From Zobellia roscoffensis (lineage in GTDB: Bacteria; Bacteroidota; Bacteroidia; Flavobacteriales; Flavobacteriaceae): a DNA stretch of 64,000 nucleotides. The DNA lies in contig NZ_JADDXT010000002.1 in the NCBI RefSeq assembly GCF_015330165.1, positions 990,504-1,054,503 of the forward strand, read 5' to 3'. A program made the translations under genes and the position numbers. Shown piece after piece: positions 29,047 to 39,131 of the stretch (the first letter of the stretch is position 1; each line of letters opens with the position of its first letter). The notes below the pieces were generated by a model. It was not told the origin of the DNA. It searched no databases and saw only the letters and a list, made by a program, of their open reading frames with translations.

Positions 29047-29656
29047 GATACTTTTTCTTGTTTTTTTTATATCTGTTTCGGCCATCGCCCAAAAGGAGAT
29101 GACAAGCACGGAGGCCACTGCCTTACGCACCAAGGTTAAAACTAGGGCTGAAGCCGTTACTACGGTATTGAGTGATTTTACACAGTACAAACATTTAGAT
29201 TTCTTATCTGACGATATCGTTTCTCAGGGCCAACTTGCTTTTAAGGCCCCAAGCCTCGTAAAATGGGAATACACAAAGCCATTTGCCTACTCCGTACTTT
29301 TTAAAAATGAGACACTCTATATTAATGACGACGGCAACAAAAGCAATATGGACGTGGGCTCCAACAAAATTTTCAAACAACTAAATCAATTGATAACAGC
29401 TAGTATTCGTGGTGATATGTTCGATGAAGATGAATTCAACATCAAATATTTCAAGATCAATGATTCTAGTTTGGTCTACTTTCTTCCCAAGGACGAACGG
29501 TTATCAAATTTCATCAAGGCTTTTCACCTTTCTTTTAATGCAAATGGCGATGTTACCGAAGTGAAAATGATCGAGCCTTCAGATGATTATACCCAAATTA
29601 AATTTACAGAACGTGTCGTGAACAAAACCTTGTCAGATGCGGTATTTACTCAATAG
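29039..29656 (+). CDS. LolA-family periplasmic carrier
   Basis: 205 aa with a signal peptide (MHKILFLVFFISVSAIAQ) and the LolA half-barrel pattern (GQLAFKAPSLVKWEYTKPFAYSVLFKNETLYINDDG). LolA-like proteins shuttle lipidated cargo between membranes. With the downstream MMPL exporter this gives a likely route for the hydrophobic pigment to the outer membrane. Overlaps the previous and next genes. Confidence 0.9.
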   Translation: MHKILFLVFFISVSAIAQKEMTSTEATALRTKVKTRAEAVTTVLSDFTQYKHLDFLSDDIVSQGQLAFKAPSLVKWEYTKPFAYSVLFKNETLYINDDGNKSNMDVGSNKIFKQLNQLITASIRGDMFDEDEFNIKYFKINDSSLVYFLPKDERLSNFIKAFHLSFNANGDVTEVKMIEPSDDYTQIKFTERVVNKTLSDAVFTQ

Positions 29657-30248
29657 CATATGTTGTTTCCTGTTGATCGGATGCGCCTCCTACCCTGTTC
29701 AAAATGGGTTTGAGTCCAAAAGTAATTCGCTAGGGAAAGCATCCAACCCTTATTTTTCAAACGCCGAAAAAGATTATGTGTACAAGGCAAAAATAGATGC
29801 CTTCAACAAGTCGTTCGGAGGTATTTTTATCGTTAAGAAACTTGGTCCTGAACACCATCGTATTGCGTTTACAACAGAAATTGGCAACACTATTTTCGAT
29901 TTCACTTTTGATGGAGAAGATTTTAAGGTCAACCGCATTCTAAAAGATTTGGACAAAAAAATATTGGTCAATATTCTAAAAAGAGATTTTAAAGCTTTAA
30001 TCCAAGAGGAATCTAAAGTTAAAAAAAGCTTTACATTACAAACCCAAAACATATTGCAGACGGACCTACTTTCCAAAAAACATTATTTTTATTACACTGA
30101 TGGTCAGCTGAATAAAATTGCAAGAGTTGATCGGAATAATGAAAAAGTGGAGTTTAATTTCACCCAGATAGAGGCTCATTTTGCCAAGGAAATAGAAATT
30201 GCCCACCATAACTTTAAACTTCACATTGCACTAAAAGCATTTAAATGA
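29637..30248 (+). CDS. lipoprotein of unknown function
   Basis: 203 aa, lipobox LIGC (Cys16) followed by ASYPVQNGF. The rest is a mixed beta-rich domain without recognisable motifs. Placed between the LolA-like and outer-membrane-barrel genes with 20-bp and 4-bp overlaps. A role in the outer-membrane side of pigment export is suggested by position only; LolB-like function is one possibility. Confidence 0.83.
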   Translation: MRYLLNSICCFLLIGCASYPVQNGFESKSNSLGKASNPYFSNAEKDYVYKAKIDAFNKSFGGIFIVKKLGPEHHRIAFTTEIGNTIFDFTFDGEDFKVNRILKDLDKKILVNILKRDFKALIQEESKVKKSFTLQTQNILQTDLLSKKHYFYYTDGQLNKIARVDRNNEKVEFNFTQIEAHFAKEIEIAHHNFKLHIALKAFK

Positions 30249-30832
30249 AGACCTTAAAACTACTTTTAGCACTTTGCCTCATCTGCAGCACAAGCCTAGT
30301 TATGTCGCAGGTTCGTCCTGGTTTTAAAATTGGCTTGAACAATGCCAATATTAGCAATACTACGCTAGATACTAAATCAGGTATTTACGTTGGAGCTTTT
30401 GTAGACATTCCAATTTCAGAATACTACACCTTGCAACCGGAACTCTTATATTCAAATCAAGGCGGCAAATCCAACTCCGACCAGTTTGGAGATGTCAACA
30501 TCAATTACATTTCTATTGGTTTACCTAATAAGTTTTACATGGGTCCGGATAGCGGGTTTCATTTTATTCTTGGCCTTGGTTTAGACATTAACTTTGAGAA
30601 CAATTTTGTTAATTTGACCAACTTTAATGGGGATGATGAAATCTCCCCTGTAGACGTCTCCGTTTTTGGAGGAATAGGATATGAATTCGATTTCGGATTA
30701 ATTCTTGAAGCACGATATAAACAGGGTACCATTAGCGTTGACTTCTTTGGTGAAGACGACCTGTATGAAGAAGCCGGAAGCAACCTCAACGGTGTTTTTC
30801 AAATTGGTGCCGCATATAAATTTAAAATCTAG
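30245..30832 (+). CDS. outer-membrane beta-barrel protein (PorT-like)
   Basis: 195 aa with a signal peptide ending VMSQ, then alternating beta strands (RPGFKIGLNNANIS, YYTLQPELLYSNQGGKS, GFHFILGLGLDINF) and a C-terminal strand ending in aromatic/basic KFKI. Matches the small outer-membrane barrel family common in Bacteroidetes. Likely part of the pigment's outer-membrane placement. Confidence 0.88.
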   Translation: MKTLKLLLALCLICSTSLVMSQVRPGFKIGLNNANISNTTLDTKSGIYVGAFVDIPISEYYTLQPELLYSNQGGKSNSDQFGDVNINYISIGLPNKFYMGPDSGFHFILGLGLDINFENNFVNLTNFNGDDEISPVDVSVFGGIGYEFDFGLILEARYKQGTISVDFFGEDDLYEEAGSNLNGVFQIGAAYKFKI

Positions 30833-30835
30833 ACC

Positions 30836-31204
30836 ATGTTAATCGAAGGATTATATACCATTGAAAGCTTTGTAAAAGAAGAGCAAACCGTAAAGGCAAC
30901 GGTAAAACTAAATGCAGGACACGAGGTTTTTAAAGGTCATTTTCCCGGGAACCCTGTTATGCCTGGGGTATGTATGATTCAGATTATCAAAGAATTGACC
31001 GAGCAGGCCACAGAGAAATCTTTGTTTCTATCGGTTGCGTCAAATATTAAGTTTATGGCGATAATCAATCCTGAAAAAAATGATGTTATTCAACTTACAT
31101 TGACAATTTCTGAAGAAGATGCTACTGTTAAAGTAAAAAACACCACATCTTTTGATGATACATTGGCACTTAAGCTTAGCGCAACTTTTGCTATTTTAAA
31201 TTAG
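30836..31204 (+). CDS. 3-hydroxyacyl-ACP dehydratase, FabZ-like
   Basis: 122 aa with the FabZ active-site segment FKGHFPGNPVMPGVCMIQ (catalytic His near residue 39). Unlike the two hot-dog genes at 19061 and 19500 it retains HFPxxPxxPG, so it is the best candidate for the true dehydratase of the polyene cycle. Confidence 0.92.
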   Translation: MLIEGLYTIESFVKEEQTVKATVKLNAGHEVFKGHFPGNPVMPGVCMIQIIKELTEQATEKSLFLSVASNIKFMAIINPEKNDVIQLTLTISEEDATVKVKNTTSFDDTLALKLSATFAILN

Positions 31205-31209
31205 ATATC

Positions 31210-31713
31210 ATGAATTTAAAACTTGTTTTTCTTGTCATTTTCTCCGTTTTGTACGTAGCTAGTCCCGCAGACTTGCCAAAAGTACGAACCGCCTATATTG
31301 AGGCTTCCGATAGTGAAAGCGCTACCAAAGCGTTGCATGACGATTTGGTTTCCGTGTCAAAATCGGATGACAAGACACTGGTTGCCTTTAAAGGGGCTGT
31401 CACAACCATGATGGCGAAATATGCTAAGGGTATCAAGGACAAGAAAAATTTATTTAAGGAAGGTGCCGAACTTTTGGAATTCGCCATTGAGAATAATCCA
31501 GAAAATGTAGAAATACGCTGTATAAGGTTAAGCGTACAAGAAAACGTTCCTAAGATTACAGGCTACACCAAAGAGATTGACGAAGACAAGCAGTTTATTA
31601 TAGAAAATTTCAATTCCATCTCCAATAAAGACAGTAGAGAGTTCGTTAAAGGATATATTTCCAAATCGGAAGCGTTTAACGAATCAGAAAGGCAATTGCT
31701 ACAAGGTTCGTAA
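31210..31713 (+). CDS. secreted helical protein of unknown function
   Basis: 167 aa with a hydrophobic N-terminus (signal peptide ending near VASPAD), then helical repeats (LFKEGAELLEFAIENNPENVEIRCIRLSVQENVP) reminiscent of TPR packing. Lies 5 bp after the FabZ-like gene. Not recognised; a periplasmic accessory role is inferred. Confidence 0.8.
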   Translation: MNLKLVFLVIFSVLYVASPADLPKVRTAYIEASDSESATKALHDDLVSVSKSDDKTLVAFKGAVTTMMAKYAKGIKDKKNLFKEGAELLEFAIENNPENVEIRCIRLSVQENVPKITGYTKEIDEDKQFIIENFNSISNKDSREFVKGYISKSEAFNESERQLLQGS

Positions 31714-31805
31714 TACGTATCTTTGTAGAAAATTCAGGAGAGGTTCTTGGAACCTTTTGAAAAAAATTGCTCGTGCCAACCCCTACTCCAACACTCCAAC
31801 ATACC

Positions 31806-32975
31806 ATGGAGCAGCTCAACTGCTGTGTTCTGGTACCGACGTACAATAATGCGGGCACCTTAAAAAAAGTGCTTGACCGTATTTTGGAGTACACCCATAC
31901 TATTATCATTATTAATGACGGGGCAACTGATAGCACCGCCAAGATATTAAAAGGATATTCAGATATAGAGCAAATCCATTTGCCAGAAAACAAAGGAAAA
32001 GGCAATGCACTTCAAGTTGGTTTTAAGTCCGCCATCGCACAAGGGTATGACTATGCGATAACTATAGATTCTGATGGCCAACATTATCCTGAAGACCTTT
32101 CCGTATTCCTAGATGAACTCCAAAAAGAAGAAACATCTAATGTTCTTTATATTGGTTCAAGAAATATGAGGCAGGCAGATGTACCGGGAAAAAGTAGTTT
32201 CGGCAACAAGTTTTCTAACTTTTGGTTTTGGTTTGAAACAGGTACTAAATTACAAGATACCCAATGCGGGTACCGATTATATCCCCTAAAAGAACTAGAG
32301 AATTTAAAATTTTACACCCCTAAATTTGAGTTTGAGATAGAGGTTATAGTTCGTTTGGCCTGGGAAGGTACCCTAGTAAAAAATGTACCTGTCCGTATTT
32401 TGTATGATGAAACCGAAAGGGTTTCCCATTTTAGGACCGTACCCGATTTTACTAGGATCAGTATTCTCAATACATGGCTGGTGATTGTTACTATTTTCTA
32501 TATAAAACCGCGAAATTTCTTTCGGAAAATAAAAAAAAAAGGGTTTAAAAAGTTCCTTCTAGAAGATTTACTTCGGAGTGATGATACACCAAAAACTAAA
32601 GCGCTATCTATTGCATTGGGCGTCTTTTTGGGCATTGCGCCTTTTTGGGGCTTTCAGACCATACTTGTTTTTGCTTTGGCCACGCTCTTTGGGTTGAACA
32701 AAGCAATTACTTTTGCATTTTCTAACATCAGTCTTCCGCCTTTAATCCCCTTTATTATCTATTTTAGTATTAAAATAGGCGTATTGATAACTGGGGAAGA
32801 GGTTTCCTTTTCTATGGAAAACATGACCGAAAACTTCGGAATGCTGCAAAATCTTAAAACATATCTTATTGGCAGTTTTGCCTTGGCAATCATGTCCGCG
32901 CTATTTTTTGGAATCGTCGGTTATTTGACGATTCTGTTCTTGGGAAAGAAAAAAATGGTGGTTGACAATGGGTAG
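31806..32975 (+). CDS. GT2 glycosyltransferase with C-terminal DUF2062 membrane domain
   Basis: 389 aa from the ATG used here; an in-frame TTG at 31767 would add a proline/threonine-rich 13-residue tail. The GT-A domain shows VPTYNNAGTLKKVL, INDGATDST, DSDGQHYPED (DxD-like) and the DPM1-like TQCGYRLYP. The C-terminal third (from about 270) is the DUF2062 membrane module (KTKALSIALGVFLGIAPFWG). It probably transfers a sugar from an activated donor at the inner membrane; acceptor unknown. Confidence 0.9.
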   Translation: MEQLNCCVLVPTYNNAGTLKKVLDRILEYTHTIIIINDGATDSTAKILKGYSDIEQIHLPENKGKGNALQVGFKSAIAQGYDYAITIDSDGQHYPEDLSVFLDELQKEETSNVLYIGSRNMRQADVPGKSSFGNKFSNFWFWFETGTKLQDTQCGYRLYPLKELENLKFYTPKFEFEIEVIVRLAWEGTLVKNVPVRILYDETERVSHFRTVPDFTRISILNTWLVIVTIFYIKPRNFFRKIKKKGFKKFLLEDLLRSDDTPKTKALSIALGVFLGIAPFWGFQTILVFALATLFGLNKAITFAFSNISLPPLIPFIIYFSIKIGVLITGEEVSFSMENMTENFGMLQNLKTYLIGSFALAIMSALFFGIVGYLTILFLGKKKMVVDNG

Positions 32976-35900
32976 ATTCTTCTTTAAAGCATATCAATTT
33001 ATCGCTGGCAAAAGGCTGTTGTCCTTAGGCATATTGCTATTGCTAATCTTAGGGCTAGCGTCAATTGTATCAAAAATTCAGTTTGAAGATGATATTACAG
33101 CCCTTATTCCCGCCAATGAAGAGGCACAACGTGTCCAAAAAGTCTTAAAGTCGATTACGTTTACCGATAAAATCATCATCAATATTCAAAAAGATGAAGA
33201 AGGTACGGTAGACGAACTTACCCAATACGCAAAGGATTTATTGGATAGCCTAGAGCTGCGCCAATCGGAATTTATTAAAGGCGTACAAGGAAGGGTCAAT
33301 TCCGATGATGTTCCCAAGACCTTGGATTTGGTGTACAATAACCTCCCATTGTTTTTAGAGGCAAACGACTACCCAAAAATCAGTCAAAAGATAAACCCGG
33401 ACAGTATTGCAAAAGTAACTGCAGAAAATTACCGTGCGCTCATATCCCCGTCCGGTATAGTGGCCAAAAAAACAATTGTTAAAGATCCTTTACGGCTCTC
33501 TTTCATTGCGCTCAAGCGATTACAGGAATTGGGTGTGGGCGATGATTTTAAATTGAAAAATGGGTTTTTACTGGACAAGGCGGAAAAGAACATCCTCCTC
33601 TTTCTTACACCAACTTACGGATCCAATGAAACGGATAAAAACCTTCCTTTTTCCAATGCACTTTACGATTTACAGGATAAACTCAATACAGAATATTCCA
33701 CCAAAGTACACAGCGAGTATTACGGAGCCGCTCTGGTGGCCGTAGCCAATGCCAAGCAAATTAGAGGTGACATTCAGTTTACCGTAAGCATTGCCATGAC
33801 GTTACTTATCCTAATTTTGATGCTCTTTTACCGGAAGTTGGCATTGCCTTTTATTCTTTTCCTTCCCACCGTAGTTGGCGCACTTTTATCCATTGCGTTT
33901 CTCTGTATTCTACGCGATAAAATTTCGGCTATATCATTGGGAATCGGTTCAGTACTATTGGGTGTAACCTTAGATTATGCCTTGCATATTCTAACACACA
34001 TACGAAATGGAAACGGTGCCGAAAGTCTATATAAAGAGGTAGCCCCGTCTATCTTAATGAGCAGTCTTACTACGGCTTCGGCCTTTTTATGTCTGCTATT
34101 TTTAGAGTCGCAAGCCCTGCAAGACCTCGGTATATTTGCAGCTGTTAGTGTTCTTGGTGCATCGGTTTTTGCATTGTTGTTCATTCCACAGGTGTACTCG
34201 GCCAATAAAGTGGTGAGTTCAAGACGTACGATTCTAGACCGAGTTGCTTCCTTTGATTTTCATAAATCAAAATGGGCGATCATTATACTCATCTCATTTT
34301 CTATCATTAGTATTTTCACCTATAACCGCGTGGTTTTCAATAAGGATATTGCTAAATTAAACTATGAGACCGAAGTATTACAGAAGGCCCGAGAACGATT
34401 GGAAATACTAACGGATATTAGTTCAAAATCGATTTACCTTTCTACCTACGGCAACGATACAGAGACTGTTCTGGCTCAAAATGATTCGCTTTACAACGAG
34501 TTAAAAACACTTGAACAAAATAATAAAATACTAAGTTTTAGTTCTGTTGGCGGACTCATACGAGCGAAAAAAACTCAAGAAGAGAAAATTCAGGCGTGGA
34601 AAAACTTCTGGAATTCTTCCAAAATAAAGACCACCAAAGAGAACCTTATTGAAAGCAGTAACGAATTCGGTTTTAAACCTACTACCTTCTCTGCATTTTA
34701 CAATTTATTAAATGCTGATTTTAGTCCAATGGAAGTGACTGATTTTGAACCTATAAAATCATTTTCTCTTGACGATTACATTGTAAAAGATGACAACGGA
34801 ACTACTATTACTTCTTTGGTAAAAGTAGATGACGACCATATTGACGCTTTACGAGAACGGTTCGAAAACTCGCTCAATACCTTGCTTATTGACCGGCAAC
34901 AGGTGAACGAAACATTCTTGGGCAACTTAAAAAACGATTTTAACGGTCTCATCGGTTATTCATTAATTGTAGTTCTGCTCATTCTTCTGCTGTTCTACCG
35001 CAGCCTTTCACTAACGGTGGTAACGAGTATTCCTATTTACCTCACCTGGTTTTTGACCGTAGGTATCATGGGCCTTTTTCATATTGAATTCAATATTTTC
35101 AACATCATTATCTGCAGCTTCATTTTTGGATTGGGTGTTGATTATAGCATTTTCGTTACCAACGGATTGCTTACCGAATACCGTAGTGGCGAAAAGGTAC
35201 TCCATACCCATAAGACCTCTATATTACTTTCTGTAATCACTACTATTGCCGGTGTTGGGGTCCTTATATTTGCAAAGCACCCCGTACTTTACACGATTTC
35301 TACGGTGTCATTAATTGGTATTCTATCCGCTGCATTTGTTGCTTTTACGTTGCAACCACTTCTGTTTCGGTTATTTATTGGTAGCGCGGACAAACGCCCA
35401 ATTCATGTGCGGTATTTTATACATTCCGTACTGTCATTCGGTTATTTTGGTTCAGGAGGGTTTCTACATTCTATATATGGCGTAGTTAAATTAAAACTCT
35501 CTCCCGGAAGTAGGAAAAAAGAAAATTTGGGCTTTCATAAATCGGTTTCAAAATTGATGGGTTCCGTTTTATATACCAATCCTTTTGTCTCCAAAGAAAT
35601 TAGAAATCCACATAACGAGACATTTGAAAAGCCCGTAATGATCATTGCCAACCACACCAGCTTTTTGGATATTCTAGCTATTGGTATGTTGCATCCAAAG
35701 ATTATTTTTATGGTAAACGATTGGGTGTACAATTCCCCTGTTTTTGGTAGTGCGGCAAAATTGGCCGGAGCATATCCTGTATCCGGAGGTATCGAAAACG
35801 GAGAAGCTTTTTTAAAAGAAAAAGTGGCTCAAGGGTTCAGCATTATAGCTTTCCCGGAAGGCACCCGTTCAACGACCAACAAAATAAAGCGTTTTCACAA

Positions 35901-36654
35901 AGGCGCTTTCTATTTGGCACAACAGTTTGAATTGGATATTCTACCCGTACTTATTCATGGAAATTCCGAAGTACTTCCAAAGGGAAGTTTTATTATTCGT
36001 GATGGGAGTATCACCATTGAACTTTTACCTAGAATTAAAGCGAACGATACCCAATACGGCAAAAATTACAGTGAACGCGCCAAACAGCTAGGAGCCTACT
36101 TCAGAAGTAAATTCAGAGATCTTAGAGATGAAATAGAAGATGAAAATTACTGGGACAAAGCGCTCTTAGAAAATTACAGATACAAAGGCGACGCCCTTTA
36201 TAAAGCTGTGAAATTAGATTTAGCAACCCATAAGGAAGCCTACAATTCACTCCTGAAAAAGATTGGTCAGAAGAGAAAAATCGTTCATTTATCCCAAGAT
36301 TTCGGGCAATTAGATTTACTTCTTGCACTAGATGCTATAGATAGAAAAATTACTGTGGCATTAACTGACCCAGATAATGCCGTTGTATTAAAGCACAATT
36401 TTCTTACGCGGCACTATAGTAAAATAGAAATAGCAGATACTATAGAACAGGCACTTTCAACTGCGCCAGATGTTCTAATAATTGACACACTCCTAGAAAC
36501 ATCGCAACTAACCCCGCTTATTGGAAACGAGGTTGACCTGCTAATTTTATTAAAAGATGCGCAACAAATGGAACTCGCCCCTCTAACAGCATTAGGTTTC
36601 ATTAGTAGCGCACAAAATGATAACTTTAGACTACTAAAAAAGATACGCAGTTAA
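32968..36654 (+). CDS. MMPL/RND exporter fused to a PlsC-type acyltransferase
   Basis: 1228 aa; the upstream in-frame TTG at 32962 is less likely. Residues 1 to about 800 form an MMPL exporter with two six-helix membrane repeats and two periplasmic loops. A PlsC domain follows: NHTSFLD near 894, FPEGTRS near 964. A C-terminal region of about 190 residues resembles a degenerate Rossmann or methyltransferase-like domain (LALDAIDRKITVALTDPDN). One polypeptide could thus acylate and export a lipid-like product. Overlaps the GT2 gene by 8 bp and the next gene by one base (TAATG). Confidence 0.92.
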   Translation: MGRFFFKAYQFIAGKRLLSLGILLLLILGLASIVSKIQFEDDITALIPANEEAQRVQKVLKSITFTDKIIINIQKDEEGTVDELTQYAKDLLDSLELRQSEFIKGVQGRVNSDDVPKTLDLVYNNLPLFLEANDYPKISQKINPDSIAKVTAENYRALISPSGIVAKKTIVKDPLRLSFIALKRLQELGVGDDFKLKNGFLLDKAEKNILLFLTPTYGSNETDKNLPFSNALYDLQDKLNTEYSTKVHSEYYGAALVAVANAKQIRGDIQFTVSIAMTLLILILMLFYRKLALPFILFLPTVVGALLSIAFLCILRDKISAISLGIGSVLLGVTLDYALHILTHIRNGNGAESLYKEVAPSILMSSLTTASAFLCLLFLESQALQDLGIFAAVSVLGASVFALLFIPQVYSANKVVSSRRTILDRVASFDFHKSKWAIIILISFSIISIFTYNRVVFNKDIAKLNYETEVLQKARERLEILTDISSKSIYLSTYGNDTETVLAQNDSLYNELKTLEQNNKILSFSSVGGLIRAKKTQEEKIQAWKNFWNSSKIKTTKENLIESSNEFGFKPTTFSAFYNLLNADFSPMEVTDFEPIKSFSLDDYIVKDDNGTTITSLVKVDDDHIDALRERFENSLNTLLIDRQQVNETFLGNLKNDFNGLIGYSLIVVLLILLLFYRSLSLTVVTSIPIYLTWFLTVGIMGLFHIEFNIFNIIICSFIFGLGVDYSIFVTNGLLTEYRSGEKVLHTHKTSILLSVITTIAGVGVLIFAKHPVLYTISTVSLIGILSAAFVAFTLQPLLFRLFIGSADKRPIHVRYFIHSVLSFGYFGSGGFLHSIYGVVKLKLSPGSRKKENLGFHKSVSKLMGSVLYTNPFVSKEIRNPHNETFEKPVMIIANHTSFLDILAIGMLHPKIIFMVNDWVYNSPVFGSAAKLAGAYPVSGGIENGEAFLKEKVAQGFSIIAFPEGTRSTTNKIKRFHKGAFYLAQQFELDILPVLIHGNSEVLPKGSFIIRDGSITIELLPRIKANDTQYGKNYSERAKQLGAYFRSKFRDLRDEIEDENYWDKALLENYRYKGDALYKAVKLDLATHKEAYNSLLKKIGQKRKIVHLSQDFGQLDLLLALDAIDRKITVALTDPDNAVVLKHNFLTRHYSKIEIADTIEQALSTAPDVLIIDTLLETSQLTPLIGNEVDLLILLKDAQQMELAPLTALGFISSAQNDNFRLLKKIRS

Positions 36655-38201
36655 TGAAAGAACATTACGATGTTGTGGTGGTAGGTAGTGGTATGGGGGG
36701 GCTTGTATCCGCTATTATCATGGCACGCGAAGGCAAGAGTGTCTGCGTATTGGAAAAAAACAACCAGTATGGCGGCAACCTGCAGACCTTTGTTCGTGAA
36801 CGCACCATTTTTGACACGGGTGTTCACTATTTAGGAGGATTGGACGAAGGTCAGAATCTCTACAGATATTTTGACTATCTGGGTATTTTGGAAGGTCTCA
36901 ATCTTACCAGATTGGACGAAGATGGTTTTGACTTGATTACTTTTGATGGCGATGAAAAAGAGTATCCGCATGCACAAGGCTATCAAAACTTTGAACGCAA
37001 ATTAGTTGAAGAATTTCCAGAGGAGAAAGAAGCCATTCATCAATATTGTCAAAAATTGCAGGAGACTTGCGGAAAATTTCCGCTTTACAACCTACGTCTG
37101 GGCAAACCATATCATGACGATACGGAACTTTTTACCCTGCCCGCCAAAGCGTACATAGATTCCATTACTACCAATGAAAAATTACGTGCGGTTCTTGCTG
37201 GCTCCAACCTTTTATATGCTGGTCAACCCACTAAAACCCCTTTCTACGTACATGCCCTCTCTATAAACTCATACATTCAAAGTTCGTACAGATGTGCAGA
37301 TGGCGGCAGCCAGATTACTAAAATGCTCATTAAAAGATTAAAAGAAAGTGGTGGAGAGACCTACAAGCACAGTGAGGTCACCAAATTCAATGTAGAGGAT
37401 AAACAGATTGTTTCGGTCCTCACCAAGAAAGGTAATATCATTAAAGGCGACCTGTTCATTTCCAATATAGAACCCAAGATTACCATAGACATGGTGGGAC
37501 AGGAGCATTTTAGAAAATCTTACGCCAACCGTATAAAAAGTATTGACAGTACCATATCTGCTTTTAGCATTCATATTGTCCTAAAACCGGAAACCTTTAA
37601 ATACCTAAACCACAATTATTATCATTTTAAAGATTACAATGCGGTTTGGAACACAGATAAATACACTCAAGAATCATGGCCAGAGGGTTATATGGTTTCA
37701 ATGGGAACCCGAAAAAACCAAGGGGAATGGGCAGACCAGCTAACCGCCATTACCTATATGCGTTATGAAGAACTTGAACCTTGGTCAGGAACATTCAACA
37801 CCGTAGCACAAAAAAACAGCCGTGGGGAAACCTATGAGGAATTCAAGCAAACCAAAATAGAAGCGTTTCTGACCGAATTGGAAAAAAAGTTCCCTACCCT
37901 GCGAGAAAGCATCCAATCCGTTCATACCTCAACTCCCTTATCCTATAGAGATTATATTGGCTGCAACGAAGGCTCAATGTACGGGTATGCCAAAGATGTA
38001 AATATGCCGTTGAAGACCTTCATTTCTCCTCGTACTAAAATAAAAAACCTATTTTTCACCGGCCAAAGCATTAATATGCACGGTATTTTGGGAGTAACCA
38101 TTAGTAGTGTGGTTACATGTTCCGAAATTTTAGGCAGTGAATATTTGCTTGAAAAAATAACCAAAGGGAATACGAAGACCAACGATAAAATTGATGCATA
38201 A
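36654..38201 (+). CDS. CrtI/carotenoid-isomerase-like FAD oxidoreductase
   Basis: 515 aa. Dinucleotide motif VVVGSGMGGLVSA (residues 8-20), LEKNNQYGGNLQTF, and the C-terminal FAD segment NLFFTGQSINMHGILGVTIS, in the order of phytoene desaturase, CrtISO and related proteins. In this cluster it could desaturate, isomerise or otherwise adjust the polyene. One-base overlap with both neighbours (TAATG). Confidence 0.9.
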   Translation: MKEHYDVVVVGSGMGGLVSAIIMAREGKSVCVLEKNNQYGGNLQTFVRERTIFDTGVHYLGGLDEGQNLYRYFDYLGILEGLNLTRLDEDGFDLITFDGDEKEYPHAQGYQNFERKLVEEFPEEKEAIHQYCQKLQETCGKFPLYNLRLGKPYHDDTELFTLPAKAYIDSITTNEKLRAVLAGSNLLYAGQPTKTPFYVHALSINSYIQSSYRCADGGSQITKMLIKRLKESGGETYKHSEVTKFNVEDKQIVSVLTKKGNIIKGDLFISNIEPKITIDMVGQEHFRKSYANRIKSIDSTISAFSIHIVLKPETFKYLNHNYYHFKDYNAVWNTDKYTQESWPEGYMVSMGTRKNQGEWADQLTAITYMRYEELEPWSGTFNTVAQKNSRGETYEEFKQTKIEAFLTELEKKFPTLRESIQSVHTSTPLSYRDYIGCNEGSMYGYAKDVNMPLKTFISPRTKIKNLFFTGQSINMHGILGVTISSVVTCSEILGSEYLLEKITKGNTKTNDKIDA

Positions 38202-39082
38202 TGGGACAGTTTAAATCAACTCCAGTAGAACGTGTAGAAAACATCTCAAAAGCGGACTTTATAAAAAACTACTACAAACCACAAAAACCTGTTTTAATTA
38301 CCGGATTGACCAAAGATTGGCCCGCCTTTGAGAAATGGAAGCTCGATTACGTTCAGGAACGTGCCGGAGACCAAATTGTGCCTTTGTACAACAACGAACC
38401 TGCAAAAGATAAGGAAAGTGTATATGCTCCAAAAAAGGAAATGAAGTTGAGCGAGTACATTGAAATTTTAAAAACCGAACCTACTGATTTACGGATTTTC
38501 TTTTATAATATTTTAAAGGAAATGCCCGAGCTGCTCAAGGACTTTGAGTACCCGGATATTGGCCTGAAATTCTTTAAAAAACTACCTGCACTTTTCTTTG
38601 GAGGGGGGAAATCTAAGGTTTTCATGCATTATGATATTGATTTACCGGACAGCATGCATTTTCATTTTGATGGGGATAAGGTGGTAAACCTCTTTTCTCC
38701 AGAACAAACACAGTACCTGTATAGAGTTCCTTTTGCCATTCATAATATTGAAGATATAGATATGGATAATCCGGATTTTGAAAAATATCCGGCACTGCAA
38801 TATGCGCAAGAAATACGTGCGGAAATGAAACATGGTGATGCACTTTATATGCCCAGCGGGTATTGGCATAGTATCCGTTATCTGAACGGTGGTTTCTCTA
38901 TGACGCTACGTGCCCTACCAAGGCACCCCAAGCGTTTTGCCAACATGCTCTACAATGTGATGATTATGCGCCATATTGATAATATAACCCGTAAATATCG
39001 TGGTCAAAAATGGTTGGACTACAAAGATAGATTGGCCATAAAAAGAACGGAAAAAAACCTAAAAGCCAGAAAAAACAGTTAA
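38201..39082 (+). CDS. cupin-like (JmjC/Cupin_8) oxygenase-type protein
   Basis: 293 aa. Opens with the Cupin_8 phrase KPVLITGLTKDWPAFEKW. Metal-site candidates are HYDID or HFDGD (HxD, near residues 147 and 155) and YWHSIRY (distal His near residue 223), spaced as in Fe(II)/2-oxoglutarate enzymes. Such enzymes hydroxylate proteins or small molecules. A tailoring hydroxylation of the pigment is possible but unproven. Confidence 0.88.
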   Translation: MGQFKSTPVERVENISKADFIKNYYKPQKPVLITGLTKDWPAFEKWKLDYVQERAGDQIVPLYNNEPAKDKESVYAPKKEMKLSEYIEILKTEPTDLRIFFYNILKEMPELLKDFEYPDIGLKFFKKLPALFFGGGKSKVFMHYDIDLPDSMHFHFDGDKVVNLFSPEQTQYLYRVPFAIHNIEDIDMDNPDFEKYPALQYAQEIRAEMKHGDALYMPSGYWHSIRYLNGGFSMTLRALPRHPKRFANMLYNVMIMRHIDNITRKYRGQKWLDYKDRLAIKRTEKNLKARKNS

Positions 39083-39131
39083 GGCATCGTACTTTTACCA
39101 ACAACAGTTTCTTGTATAGCCGATTGATCTC

